Both the position numbers and the translations under genes were made by a program. The notes beneath the pieces are model-generated. The model ran no database searches. It was not told where the DNA came from and worked only from the letters and a program-made list of their open reading frames with translations. Below are positions 6,827-14,653 of a stretch of 30,274 nucleotides of DNA, piece by piece; position 1 is the stretch's first letter, and the number at the start of each line of letters is the position of its first letter. Source of the DNA: Chitinophagaceae bacterium (GTDB taxonomy: Bacteria > Bacteroidota > Bacteroidia > Chitinophagales > Chitinophagaceae); the NCBI GenBank assembly GCA_003455235.1, contig DMRT01000009.1, forward strand, positions 1 to 30,274, written 5' to 3'.

Positions 6827-7858
6827 ATGCCCCGATTCAACTGGAACGACAGTACCAACCTGTTAAGCAAACTTACATTCCGGCGATTTACAAACGGTAT
6901 TAAAGTGCTCAGCAGTTTTTATGCAAGCCGCCTGCTGAACCGGCCGGTGCAATGGGGTTACCCGGTGTCCATCTCGTTTGAACCCACCACCAGTTGCAAC
7001 CTGCGCTGCCCCGAATGCCCCAGCGGCTTACGGCAGTTTACCCGGCCAACCGGGATGCTCAAAAACGATTTCTTCCGGAAAACCATCGACGAGATTCACC
7101 AGGAACTACTTTACCTAATCTTTTATTTCCAGGGCGAACCTTACCTGAATCCGGATTTCCTGGATATGGTGAAGTATGCCAGTGATAAAAAGATTTATAC
7201 CGCCACCTCCACCAATGCCCATTACCTTACGGAAGAAGTGGCCAAAAAAACCGTGGAAAGCGGTCTCGACCGGTTGATCATTTCCATCGATGGCACCACG
7301 CAGGATGTATACGAACAATACCGGGTGGGTGGAAACCTGGAAAAGGTTTTACAGGGCACCCGGAACATCGTAAAATGGAAGAAAACATTAAAAAGCAAAA
7401 CGCCCTTCATTTTCTTCCAGTTCCTGGTGGTAAAACCAAACGAACACCAGGTGGAAGACATAAAGCGGCTGGCCAAAGAAGCGGGAGTGGATGAAGTACG
7501 GTTTAAAACAGCCCAGGTATATGAATACGAAACCGACCCCAACAACCTGATTCCAACGATCGATAAATACAGCCGGTATAAAAAGAATGCCGACGGCAGG
7601 TATTCGGCAAAAAACAAACTGGCCAACCGCTGCTGGAAACTGCAGCACGCCAACGTGATTACCTGGGACGGCCTGGTGGTTCCCTGCTGCTTTGATAAGG
7701 ATGCCACTCACCAGTTGGGGAATCTCAAAATGCAATCTTTCAAAGAGATCTGGCAAAACGATAATTACCGCCAGTTCAGGAACGAGTTGATGAAGAGCCG
7801 GAAAAACATCGACATCTGTGCCAACTGCAGTGAAGGCGTTTCGGTTTGGAAAGATTAA
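6827..7858 (+). CDS. Radical SAM/SPASM domain protein
   Basis: A 343-residue iron-sulfur enzyme. The radical SAM cluster motif CxxxCxxC is Cys57-Cys61-Cys64 in SCNLRCPECPSG, followed by the AdoMet-binding GEPYLNPDF and LIISIDGTTQDVYEQYR segments. The C-terminal part holds a SPASM-type region with Cys clusters CWKLQ, VVPCCFDKD, LGNLKMQSFKEIW and ICANCSEG, which binds auxiliary clusters in relatives such as anaerobic sulfatase maturases, PqqE and peptide-modifying enzymes. No precursor peptide or sulfatase lies beside it, so the substrate is open. The AI-2E transporter gene follows after 27 bases in the same direction. The ATG at 6827 is the only reasonable start because the next Met is beyond the cluster motif. 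Confidence 0.88.
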   Translation: MPRFNWNDSTNLLSKLTFRRFTNGIKVLSSFYASRLLNRPVQWGYPVSISFEPTTSCNLRCPECPSGLRQFTRPTGMLKNDFFRKTIDEIHQELLYLIFYFQGEPYLNPDFLDMVKYASDKKIYTATSTNAHYLTEEVAKKTVESGLDRLIISIDGTTQDVYEQYRVGGNLEKVLQGTRNIVKWKKTLKSKTPFIFFQFLVVKPNEHQVEDIKRLAKEAGVDEVRFKTAQVYEYETDPNNLIPTIDKYSRYKKNADGRYSAKNKLANRCWKLQHANVITWDGLVVPCCFDKDATHQLGNLKMQSFKEIWQNDNYRQFRNELMKSRKNIDICANCSEGVSVWKD

Positions 7859-7885
7859 AATGCAGACATTTGCACTTTCACCACT

Positions 7886-8908
7886 ATGCCATCCACCTTC
7901 AATAACCGTCTCCGCCAGGTGATCTTGCTGCTGCTGATTGTACTGCTGGCGGTACTGCTGATGCACCAGCTGTATATTTTTCTGCCCGGCTTTCTCGGAG
8001 CCATCACGCTGTACATCCTTTCACGCGACAGCTATTTTTACCTCACCATCAAAAAGCAATGGAAGAAAACAACCACTGCCATCCTGTTTATTGCCGGCAG
8101 CATGGTGCTGATTGCCCTGCCTGTTTATTTTTCCATCCGGCTGCTTTCGAAAGAACTGTCGGGTATTTTAGCCAACCAGCAGGAACTGCTGGCCGATGGA
8201 AAGATTGTGGGACAGAAGATCTATGAACTGACCGGGTATCAACTGATGACCGACGAAAATATTTTAACATTTCAGAAACAGGCAGCAGCGATTATTCCTT
8301 CTTTGATCAACAGTTCTGCTGCTATTCTCAGTAATTTTGCAGTCATGTTTTTCCTGCTTTACTTTTTACTGAAGAACGGTCGTGAGGTGGAAAAATTCCT
8401 CAGGAATTTTACCCCTTTAAAACAGGAGAATATCGATATGCTGAGTCATGAAACCCGGAGCATGATCCGGGCAAATGCCATCGGCATCCCGGTGCTGGCC
8501 ATCATCCAGGGTATTGTGGCCACCATCGGATACTGGATCTTTGGCGTAAAGGATTTTGGATTGTGGGGTTTTTTAACCGGCGTATTTTCCATGGTGCCCA
8601 TTGTGGGCAGTGCGGTGATCTGGGTTCCGTTAACGGCTTATTTATTTGCCACCGGGCAAACGGGTCACGGAATCGGGTTACTGGTTTATGCCGCTGTACT
8701 CATCTCCAATATTGATTATGTGGTGCGTTTGACCTTGTTGAAAAAATTCATGGATGTGCATCCGTTGATCACAGTTTTTGGCGTTATTGTGGGGCTGGGA
8801 TTGTTTGGCTTCTGGGGCGTTATCTTCGGTCCGCTGCTGATCAGTTATTTCGTCATCCTGGTAAAAATATACATGAACGAATTTGGTACACCTGCCGTGC
8901 CTGAATAG
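7886..8908 (+). CDS. AI-2E family transporter (PerM-like membrane protein)
   Basis: A 340-residue protein with about eight membrane helices in the AI-2E exporter arrangement: paired N-terminal helices, a long periplasmic segment (about residues 85-140), then a helical bundle. The family signature is strong near the C-terminus: FGLWGFLTGVFSMVPIVGS, then HPLITVFGVIVGLGLFG and FWGVIFGPLLI. The family includes TqsA (AI-2) and Na+/H+ antiporters, so substrate cannot be assigned. It follows the radical SAM gene by 27 bases and precedes the MarR gene by 23 bases. Confidence 0.88.
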   Translation: MPSTFNNRLRQVILLLLIVLLAVLLMHQLYIFLPGFLGAITLYILSRDSYFYLTIKKQWKKTTTAILFIAGSMVLIALPVYFSIRLLSKELSGILANQQELLADGKIVGQKIYELTGYQLMTDENILTFQKQAAAIIPSLINSSAAILSNFAVMFFLLYFLLKNGREVEKFLRNFTPLKQENIDMLSHETRSMIRANAIGIPVLAIIQGIVATIGYWIFGVKDFGLWGFLTGVFSMVPIVGSAVIWVPLTAYLFATGQTGHGIGLLVYAAVLISNIDYVVRLTLLKKFMDVHPLITVFGVIVGLGLFGFWGVIFGPLLISYFVILVKIYMNEFGTPAVPE

Positions 8909-8931
8909 CGCCGCAGCTCCAGTTATACTAT

Positions 8932-9384
8932 ATGGGCATTGAAAAAGACATAAGCCAGCAACACTTCCGCAACGATCACCAAAAGGGTATCATCAACCTC
9001 ATATACACCTACAACTGGGTAAATGAAAAGATGAAGGCCTTTTTTGAACGGGAAGGCATCACGGGGCAACAGTTTAATATCTTACGCATCCTGCGTGGGG
9101 CCGGTGTTCCTATTTCCACCCTGCAGATCAGGGAACGCATGCTGGATAAAATGAGCGATACAAGCCGCATCGTTGACCGGCTTGTATTAAAAGGGCTGGC
9201 TCAGAAGAATACCTGTAAAAATGACAAACGCCTGGTAGACGTGAGCATTACTCAAAAAGGAAAAAAACTCCTGAAGAAAATAGACGAGCACGAGCAGGAA
9301 ATGGATTCCTTATTCGGGAACCTTTCTGCCACCGAAGCCGCCCAGCTGAATAAACTTTTGGATAAAATCCGCCAATCAAAGTAA
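8932..9384 (+). CDS. MarR family transcriptional regulator
   Basis: This 150-residue protein has a winged-helix MarR fold: an N-terminal dimerisation helix, then QFNILRILRGAGVPISTLQIRERM, the recognition helix MSDTSRIVDRLVLKGLAQ, the wing KNDKRLVDVSITQKGKKLL, and a final dimerisation helix. The pattern DKRLVDVSIT with the DxR wing motif is diagnostic. It sits 23 bases after the AI-2E transporter gene and 8 bases before the GHL10 gene, so it is likely part of a rightward operon and may control it (inference). The ligand is unknown. Confidence 0.9.
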   Translation: MGIEKDISQQHFRNDHQKGIINLIYTYNWVNEKMKAFFEREGITGQQFNILRILRGAGVPISTLQIRERMLDKMSDTSRIVDRLVLKGLAQKNTCKNDKRLVDVSITQKGKKLLKKIDEHEQEMDSLFGNLSATEAAQLNKLLDKIRQSK

Positions 9385-9392
9385 TACCATTC

Positions 9393-10604
9393 ATGAAACC
9401 CATCTTCTCTTCTTTATGCATTATGGCCGCCTGCCTGCTGCCTGCTTTTTCCCATGCCCAGGCAAAGCCGGAATTCCGCGGCGTTTGGGTGGCCACCGTT
9501 GATAACATCGACTGGCCATCGAGAGGGAACTATAACTCCGACTCACAGAAAGTGGAGTTTATCCGCCTGCTCGATATGCACCAGCGAAATGGTATGAATG
9601 CCATGATCGTTCAGATACGCCCTGTAACCGATGCCTTCTACCCATCCCAGTACGAACCCTGGAGCGAATTCCTCACCGGTAAACAAGGAAGACCGCCTAT
9701 GCCGTATTACGACCCGCTGGAATTTATGGTGACTGAAACGCACAAAAGAGGAATGGAGTTTCATGCCTGGATGAACCCGTACCGGGCCGTGTTCAACATT
9801 AATACCTCATCCATAGCACCCAACCACATCACCCGGATACATCCCGAATGGTTTCTTACGTACGGCGATAAAAGATATTTCGACCCCGGAAATAAGGAAG
9901 CGCAGCAATTTGTGACCAACGTGGTAAGCGACGTGGTAAGCCGCTACGCCGTGGATGCCGTTCACTTTGATGATTATTTTTATCCTTACCGTATTGCCGG
10001 CAAAGAATTTCCCGACAACAGCAGTTATGTACGCTATGGGAATGGAATGAATAAAGAAGACTGGAGAAGAAGCAATGTGGATTCGATTATTTTACGGCTG
10101 AGTAATGCCATAAAAAAAGCAAATCCAAAATGCCAGTTCGGAATCAGTCCCTTTGGCGTTTGGCGCAACGACGACAAGGACCCGGATGGCAGTAAAACAA
10201 AAGCCGGGCAGACGAATTACGACGACCTCTATGCTGATATATTATTATGGCTGAAAAACAACTGGATCGATTATGTGGCACCACAACTTTACTGGGAATT
10301 CGGCCATAAGGCGGCTCCCTATGAAGTGCTGCTCGACTGGTGGAGCAAACATACGTATGGAAAGAACTGTTACATCGGCCTGGGAGTTTACCGGGCCGGC
10401 AGCAACAGCGCCTGGAAAGACATAACCCAATTACCCCGGCAGATAGAAGCCCTGAGAAACACCCCCAACATACAGGGCATGATCTTTTTCAGCAGCCGTT
10501 CGTTCAACAACAATCCAAATGGCTGGAGTGACAGCCTGCGGCTGGAATATTTCAAGGAGCCGGCAAAAACACCAGAAATGACCACCATAAGCAATGGTAA
10601 GTAA
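9393..10604 (+). CDS. Family 10-like glycosyl hydrolase (GHL10/DUF187), secreted
   Basis: A 403-residue secreted protein. A signal peptide (about residues 1-24, ending SHAQA) precedes a TIM-barrel domain of the GHL10/YngK group. Typical motifs are EFRGVWVATVDNIDWPS, NAMIVQIRPVTDAFYPS, EFHAWMNPYRAVFN, VDAVHFDDYFYPY, GISPFGVWRN and DYVAPQLYWEFGH. Relatives act on polysaccharides or peptidoglycan; a de-N-acetylated muropeptide glycosidase (DigH) is known in this group in E. coli. A peptidoglycan role is possible given the other wall enzymes nearby, but this is inference. It lacks the extra C-terminal domains of longer homologues. It starts 8 bases after the MarR gene. Confidence 0.9.
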   Translation: MKPIFSSLCIMAACLLPAFSHAQAKPEFRGVWVATVDNIDWPSRGNYNSDSQKVEFIRLLDMHQRNGMNAMIVQIRPVTDAFYPSQYEPWSEFLTGKQGRPPMPYYDPLEFMVTETHKRGMEFHAWMNPYRAVFNINTSSIAPNHITRIHPEWFLTYGDKRYFDPGNKEAQQFVTNVVSDVVSRYAVDAVHFDDYFYPYRIAGKEFPDNSSYVRYGNGMNKEDWRRSNVDSIILRLSNAIKKANPKCQFGISPFGVWRNDDKDPDGSKTKAGQTNYDDLYADILLWLKNNWIDYVAPQLYWEFGHKAAPYEVLLDWWSKHTYGKNCYIGLGVYRAGSNSAWKDITQLPRQIEALRNTPNIQGMIFFSSRSFNNNPNGWSDSLRLEYFKEPAKTPEMTTISNGK

Positions 10605-10638
10605 TGATGACTGGCTTTCAATCCCCTTTCATTTTTTC

Positions 10639-10646
10639 TACCTTTG
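10639..10646 (+). promoter_or_regulatory. -7 promoter box TACCTTTG of the aminotransferase gene
   Basis: TACCTTTG matches the TAnnTTTG consensus in the 84-bp gap before the DegT-type gene. A TTTC 19 bases upstream may be a poor -33 element. The leader to the ATG at 10689 would be about 35 bases and AT-rich, which is usual for efficient translation in Bacteroidota. Confidence 0.5.
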
Positions 10647-10688
10647 CACTGATAAACCAACAACCAATTAACCAATAAACTTTTTTAT

Positions 10689-11906
10689 ATGCCTGGTTAC
10701 GAATTATGGAGCGATGCCGAACGCAAAGAAGTAAATGATGTATTACAGACAGGAATCCTGATGCGGTATGGATTTGATGGACCCCGCAAGGGAATCTGGA
10801 AATCAAAAGAACTGGAAGATGCCATTTGCAGCAGCTTCGGATGTAAACATGCACAACTGGTGAGCAGTGGTACGGCCGCTTTAACAACCGCCATGAGTGC
10901 CCTGGGTATTGGTTATGGCGATGAGATCATCCTGCCATCCTTCACCTTTGTGGCAAGCTTTGAAGCTGTAATAAGCGTGGGCGCCGTTCCGGTTTTTGTA
11001 GACGTGGACGATACACTGACACTGAATCCCGAAGCCGTAAAGAACGCCATCACCCCAAAAACAAAATGCGTGATGCCGGTGCACATGTGTGGCAGCATGG
11101 CCGACATGGATGCGTTACAGGCAATATGCAAAGAACATAACTTAATACTCCTGGAAGACGCCTGCCAGAGCATCGGCGCCACTTATAAAGGAAAGAAACT
11201 GGGCACCATCGGCGATGCCGGAACCTTCAGCTTTGATTTTGTAAAAACCATGACCTGTGCCGAAGGCGGTGTGGTGATGACCAACCGGGAAGATGTGTAT
11301 ATCAACAGCGATGGCTACAGCGATCATGGCCACGATCACAAAGGAATTGACCGCGGAGCCGACCTTCATCCGTTTATCGGGTACAATTTCAGGATCAGTG
11401 AACTGCATGCGGCAGTGGGCCTGGCCCAGGTAAAAAGACTCAATGAGTTCCTCGCCATTCAGAAAAAGAATCACGCCGCATTAAAAAACATACTGTCAGC
11501 TGTTCCGGAAATCTCTTTCCGAAGAATTCCGGATGAAGCTGGTGACAGCTGTACCTTCCTCAGCTGGTTCCTGCCTACTGAAGAAATAACCCGGGCTGTC
11601 GTTACCGAAATGAAGGCACAGGGAATATTGGCCGGTAATTTCTACTGGTACGACAATAACTGGCATTATATCCGCAAATGGGATCACCTGAAAAATGCAG
11701 TCACGCTGAATGCACTGCACCCCGACCTGAAAGCGGCCGTTATTCAGCATGCCACCAAAGACTTCAGTGCCAGCGATGCTGTCATGGGCCGTTGCGTTTC
11801 CACAGCCATTGGCCTGCTATGGACCGATGAGCAGCTGAGAACAAAAGGCGAGCAGATGGTAAATGTAATTAAGAAGGTATTGAGCACACAGAAACAAATG
11901 GCCTGA
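10689..11906 (+). CDS. DegT/DnrJ/EryC1/StrS family aminotransferase
   Basis: A 405-residue PLP-dependent aminotransferase of the sugar aminotransferase family. Visible features are SSGTAALTTAMSALG (cofactor phosphate region), DEIILPSFTFVASFEAV, the PLP-stacking and Asp motif LLEDACQSIGATYKG, the Schiff-base Lys186 in SFDFVKTMTCAEGG, and GYNFRISELHAAVGLAQ. These enzymes transfer an amino group from glutamate to a keto-sugar nucleotide, usually for surface polysaccharide or glycan decoration. No sugar epimerase or glycosyltransferase lies next to it, so the substrate is not clear. It has its own -7 box at 10639 and converges on the secreted hypothetical gene, with 5 bases between the stops. Confidence 0.93.
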   Translation: MPGYELWSDAERKEVNDVLQTGILMRYGFDGPRKGIWKSKELEDAICSSFGCKHAQLVSSGTAALTTAMSALGIGYGDEIILPSFTFVASFEAVISVGAVPVFVDVDDTLTLNPEAVKNAITPKTKCVMPVHMCGSMADMDALQAICKEHNLILLEDACQSIGATYKGKKLGTIGDAGTFSFDFVKTMTCAEGGVVMTNREDVYINSDGYSDHGHDHKGIDRGADLHPFIGYNFRISELHAAVGLAQVKRLNEFLAIQKKNHAALKNILSAVPEISFRRIPDEAGDSCTFLSWFLPTEEITRAVVTEMKAQGILAGNFYWYDNNWHYIRKWDHLKNAVTLNALHPDLKAAVIQHATKDFSASDAVMGRCVSTAIGLLWTDEQLRTKGEQMVNVIKKVLSTQKQMA

Positions 11907-11911
11907 TACAA

Positions 11912-12307
11912 TCAATGCGGGTTCACCGCATTGGGTTTCTGTTCCAGGTAATCATTATACTGAAGTGACCCCAGCCTGAACCGCAGGGGAATCTTCGTGG
12001 CTTTTTCAAATTGTAATTCCTTTTTACAGAAGAACCCGAAATTCCGGGTATAATAATCCGCCCTTAAAATGTGGCAGGCAAGCTGGTTTGTGTAAATCCT
12101 CCTCTCCCGGTCCGCTGATTTAACCAATGTTTTGCTTTTGGATTCCTCCAAAACCTGCTTCACCGAGGCGTATTTTCGGAAGTTATTCTGCAATTTGTAA
12201 GGATGCAATGCTGCATTTGCCTGCTCTTTACCCGTAAATTCCTGACAAAAAGCGGCGCTTCCCACAAAAATCATGCAAAAAAGTAAAATTTTAGCTTTTT
12301 TATACAT
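11912..12307 (-). CDS. Secreted hypothetical protein
   Basis: This 131-residue protein begins with a signal peptide (about residues 1-21, ILLFCMIFVGSAAFCQ). The mature part of about 110 residues is basic and contains two cysteines (LACHIL and FFCKKEL) that could form a disulfide, plus a central DRERRIYTNQ segment. I do not recognise a family. Its length and composition fit a small periplasmic or outer-surface protein. It diverges from rpoN across 97 bases. Confidence 0.65.
   Translation of the reverse strand: MYKKAKILLFCMIFVGSAAFCQEFTGKEQANAALHPYKLQNNFRKYASVKQVLEESKSKTLVKSADRERRIYTNQLACHILRADYYTRNFGFFCKKELQFEKATKIPLRFRLGSLQYNDYLEQKPNAVNPH
11913..11933. terminator. Hairpin between convergent genes
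   Basis: A perfect 8-bp inverted repeat (CAATGCGG at 11913-11920 and CCGCATTG at 11926-11933) with a 5-nt loop begins 7 bases after the aminotransferase stop. It overlaps the last codons of the leftward gene. A short T-rich stretch (GGTTTCT) follows on the plus strand, so it may end the aminotransferase transcript. The T-run is weak. Confidence 0.4.
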
Positions 12308-12404
12308 TTTTCAATATGCTATCGGTGTAAATTTACGTTGTTATTGAACTCAATTACCAAATTGTATAACCACATAAACGCATTACCCTAAGAAGAACAG
12401 GAAT

Positions 12405-13892
12405 ATGGCTTTAAGTCAGGGACTATACCAGAAACAATTACAGAAACTATCCCCCCAGCAGATACAGCTGATGAAGCTGCTGCAGGTTCCCACGGCCTTA
12501 CTGGAAGAACGCATCAAGGAAGAGATTGAAGAAAACCCCGCCCTGGAAGAAGCCGAAGAAGGGCACGAGGACGAATACCAGGAAGCAAATGATGAATTTT
12601 CGGATACGGATGCTGAAGACACGGAGCCGGATGGCAGCGAAGACGAATACGACAATATCGACATTTCAGAATACGTAAACGATGGTGATGATGAAATTGC
12701 CGATTACAAACTGAAAGACGACAATTACCCCGAGATTGATGAAAACAAAACGATTCCTATTAAAGTGGAACGGGGGTTCAATGAACTGATGCTGGAGCAG
12801 CTGGGTATGCTCACCCTGAGTGATCACCAGCGCAAAATTGCAGAACAGATAATTGGTAACCTGGATGATGATGGTTACCTGCGCAGGGAAATATCTGCCA
12901 TTGTGGATGATCTTGCTTTCCGCCAGAATATTGAAACCACCGAAGACGAAGTAGCCGGGCTGGTGCTGCAGATACAGCAATTTGACCCGGCGGGCATTGC
13001 CGCCCGCAACCTGCAGGAATGCCTGCTGCTGCAGCTGGAAAGAAAGGTAAACCAGGACAGGAATGTGGAGATGGCTATAAAAGTGCTGGAAAAGTATTTT
13101 GAAGAGTTTACCAAAAAACACTATGAAAAGATCCAGCGGGGGCTGAACCTTTCGGACGAACAACTCAAAGAAGTCATCAACCAGATCATTAAACTGAACC
13201 CCAAACCCGCCGGAACAATCGGTGAAGGAAGTAAAGCCGAGAGCTATGTGGTTCCTGATTTTTTCATTTATAACAACGCCGGCAAGCTGGAACTTACCCT
13301 CAACAGCCGGAACGCACCCGACCTACGGATCAGCGAAGGATACCGGGACATGCTGAAAGACTACGAACGGGGAAGTAAAAAAGACAAGCGCCAGAAAGAA
13401 GCCGTGATGTTTATCAAACAAAAGATTGACGCCGCCAAGTGGTTTATTGATGCCATTAAACAGCGGCAGAACACCCTCCTCAATACCATGGAAGCCATCA
13501 TGAACTACCAGCACGATTTTTTCATCTCCGGCGATGAAACCGACCTGCGGCCCATGATATTAAAGTACATTGCCGAGGCAACGGGCCTGGATATATCCAC
13601 CGTGAGCCGGGTGGCCAACAGCAAGTTTGTACAAACCGAATTCGGCACCTACCGGCTTAAATTCTTCTTCAGCGAAAGCCTGCAAACCGATAGTGGGGAA
13701 GAAGTAAGCACCCGGGAAGTAAAAAAGATACTCAGTGATATCATTGAAGCCGAAAGCAAAAAACATCCGCACAGTGATGAAAAATTAACTGAGATGCTTC
13801 AGGAAAAAGGGTATAATATTGCCCGCCGCACGGTGGCCAAATACCGGGAGCAGCTGAATATACCGGTGGCCCGCTTAAGAAAAGAATTATGA
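12405..13892 (+). CDS. rpoN: RNA polymerase sigma-54 factor
   Basis: A 495-residue sigma-54. Region I is Gln/Leu-rich (LYQKQLQKLSPQQIQLMKLL, residues 7-26) and contacts activators. A very acidic region II follows (about 50-110). The core-binding domain (about 120-300) contains DDDGYLRREI and FDPAGIAARNLQECLLLQL. The DNA-binding part includes ATGLDISTVSRVANSKFVQT (the -12 helix-turn-helix) and the invariant RpoN box ARRTVAKYRE near residues 473-482, which reads the -24 element. All key parts are intact and the length is normal. Transcription from sigma-54 promoters would need enhancer-binding ATPases, none of which is in the window. Its stop overlaps the start of the next gene by four bases. 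Confidence 0.97.
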   Translation: MALSQGLYQKQLQKLSPQQIQLMKLLQVPTALLEERIKEEIEENPALEEAEEGHEDEYQEANDEFSDTDAEDTEPDGSEDEYDNIDISEYVNDGDDEIADYKLKDDNYPEIDENKTIPIKVERGFNELMLEQLGMLTLSDHQRKIAEQIIGNLDDDGYLRREISAIVDDLAFRQNIETTEDEVAGLVLQIQQFDPAGIAARNLQECLLLQLERKVNQDRNVEMAIKVLEKYFEEFTKKHYEKIQRGLNLSDEQLKEVINQIIKLNPKPAGTIGEGSKAESYVVPDFFIYNNAGKLELTLNSRNAPDLRISEGYRDMLKDYERGSKKDKRQKEAVMFIKQKIDAAKWFIDAIKQRQNTLLNTMEAIMNYQHDFFISGDETDLRPMILKYIAEATGLDISTVSRVANSKFVQTEFGTYRLKFFFSESLQTDSGEEVSTREVKKILSDIIEAESKKHPHSDEKLTEMLQEKGYNIARRTVAKYREQLNIPVARLRKEL

Positions 13893-14566
13893 CAGATGCA
13901 CGGACACATATTGCTGCCCCGGAAAACAAACCCGGTTATTCCCTGGCACTTAAGATAGCCGCACAGCTTTTTTCCGTGGTATTTCACCCGCTGTTCATCC
14001 CAACGTATGTGATAGCCTTCCTGCTGCGGTTCCATCCATCTTATTTTTCCGGCTTCAGCGATGGTTCAAAACTGATGCTGTTGCTCACCACTATTTTGAA
14101 TACGGCATTCTTTCCTGCCTTTTCTGTGTTGATCATGAAGGGACTGGGGTTTATCAGCTCCATATTGCTGCCCACCCGGCAGGATCGCATCGGTCCTTAC
14201 CTGGCAGCCATGATCTTTTACTTCTGGGCGGCCAGGGTATTCTTTAAGTTTGTGCCGCAACTTTCACCCGAGCTGCCTTCATTCATGACAGGTGTTTTTA
14301 TCACCACCATCTTTGCGCTGCTAGCAAATATCTTCTTTAAAATAAGCATGCATGCCATTGGGTGCGGTGGATTGATCGGCATTTTTATCGTGGTCATGAA
14401 CAGCAATACCATGCTCATGACCTGGCCCCTCGCACTTGCCATCCTGGTAACAGGCATGGTATGTACCGCCCGCTTTGTGGTAAGCAATCACACCCAAAAA
14501 GAAATCTATTCCGGACTACTGGTGGGCCTGGCTTGCCAGCTGATCGCTGCACTCATCATCCTGTAA
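13889..14566 (+). CDS. PAP2-like integral membrane protein
   Basis: This 225-residue protein has about six membrane helices. Features recalling the PAP2 phosphatase fold are FHPLFIPTYVIAFLL at the start of the first helix, LPTRQDRIGPYLAAMI, the central SMHAIGCGGLIG, and NHTQKEIYSGLLVGLACQ at the start of the last helix, in the place of the SRxxxGxHxxxDVxxG motif. The canonical catalytic residues are only partly conserved, so enzymatic activity is uncertain. The start ATG overlaps the rpoN stop (ATGA), a sign of translational coupling. Conserved membrane protein of Bacteroidota; function not established. Confidence 0.75.
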   Translation: MTDARTHIAAPENKPGYSLALKIAAQLFSVVFHPLFIPTYVIAFLLRFHPSYFSGFSDGSKLMLLLTTILNTAFFPAFSVLIMKGLGFISSILLPTRQDRIGPYLAAMIFYFWAARVFFKFVPQLSPELPSFMTGVFITTIFALLANIFFKISMHAIGCGGLIGIFIVVMNSNTMLMTWPLALAILVTGMVCTARFVVSNHTQKEIYSGLLVGLACQLIAALIIL

Positions 14567-14597
14567 ATAAAGAAGCCCCGCATAAAGCAGAGCCTCT
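14564..14597 (-). terminator. Intrinsic terminator of the L,D-transpeptidase gene (minus strand)
   Basis: On the minus strand an 11-bp stem (14597-14587 pairing with 14581-14571, including three G-U pairs) with a 5-nt loop is followed by TTTATTT at 14570-14564. On the plus strand the same positions give three A-C mismatches, so the structure works only leftward. It lies 57 bases after the stop of the leftward gene and overlaps the stop codon of the convergent PAP2-like gene. Confidence 0.6.
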
Positions 14598-14653
14598 TGT
14601 CTCCTGTCGTGCCTAACAATAAAAACTTGGAATTTAGCGGGGTAATATCATTT

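Noticed and set aside
12327..12336. Perfect 10-bp palindrome GTAAATTTAC between the hypothetical gene and rpoN
   Set aside because: It holds a -7-like TAAATTTA on each strand and may be part of divergent promoters. It is short and AT-rich, and no second copy was seen, so I do not call it an operator.
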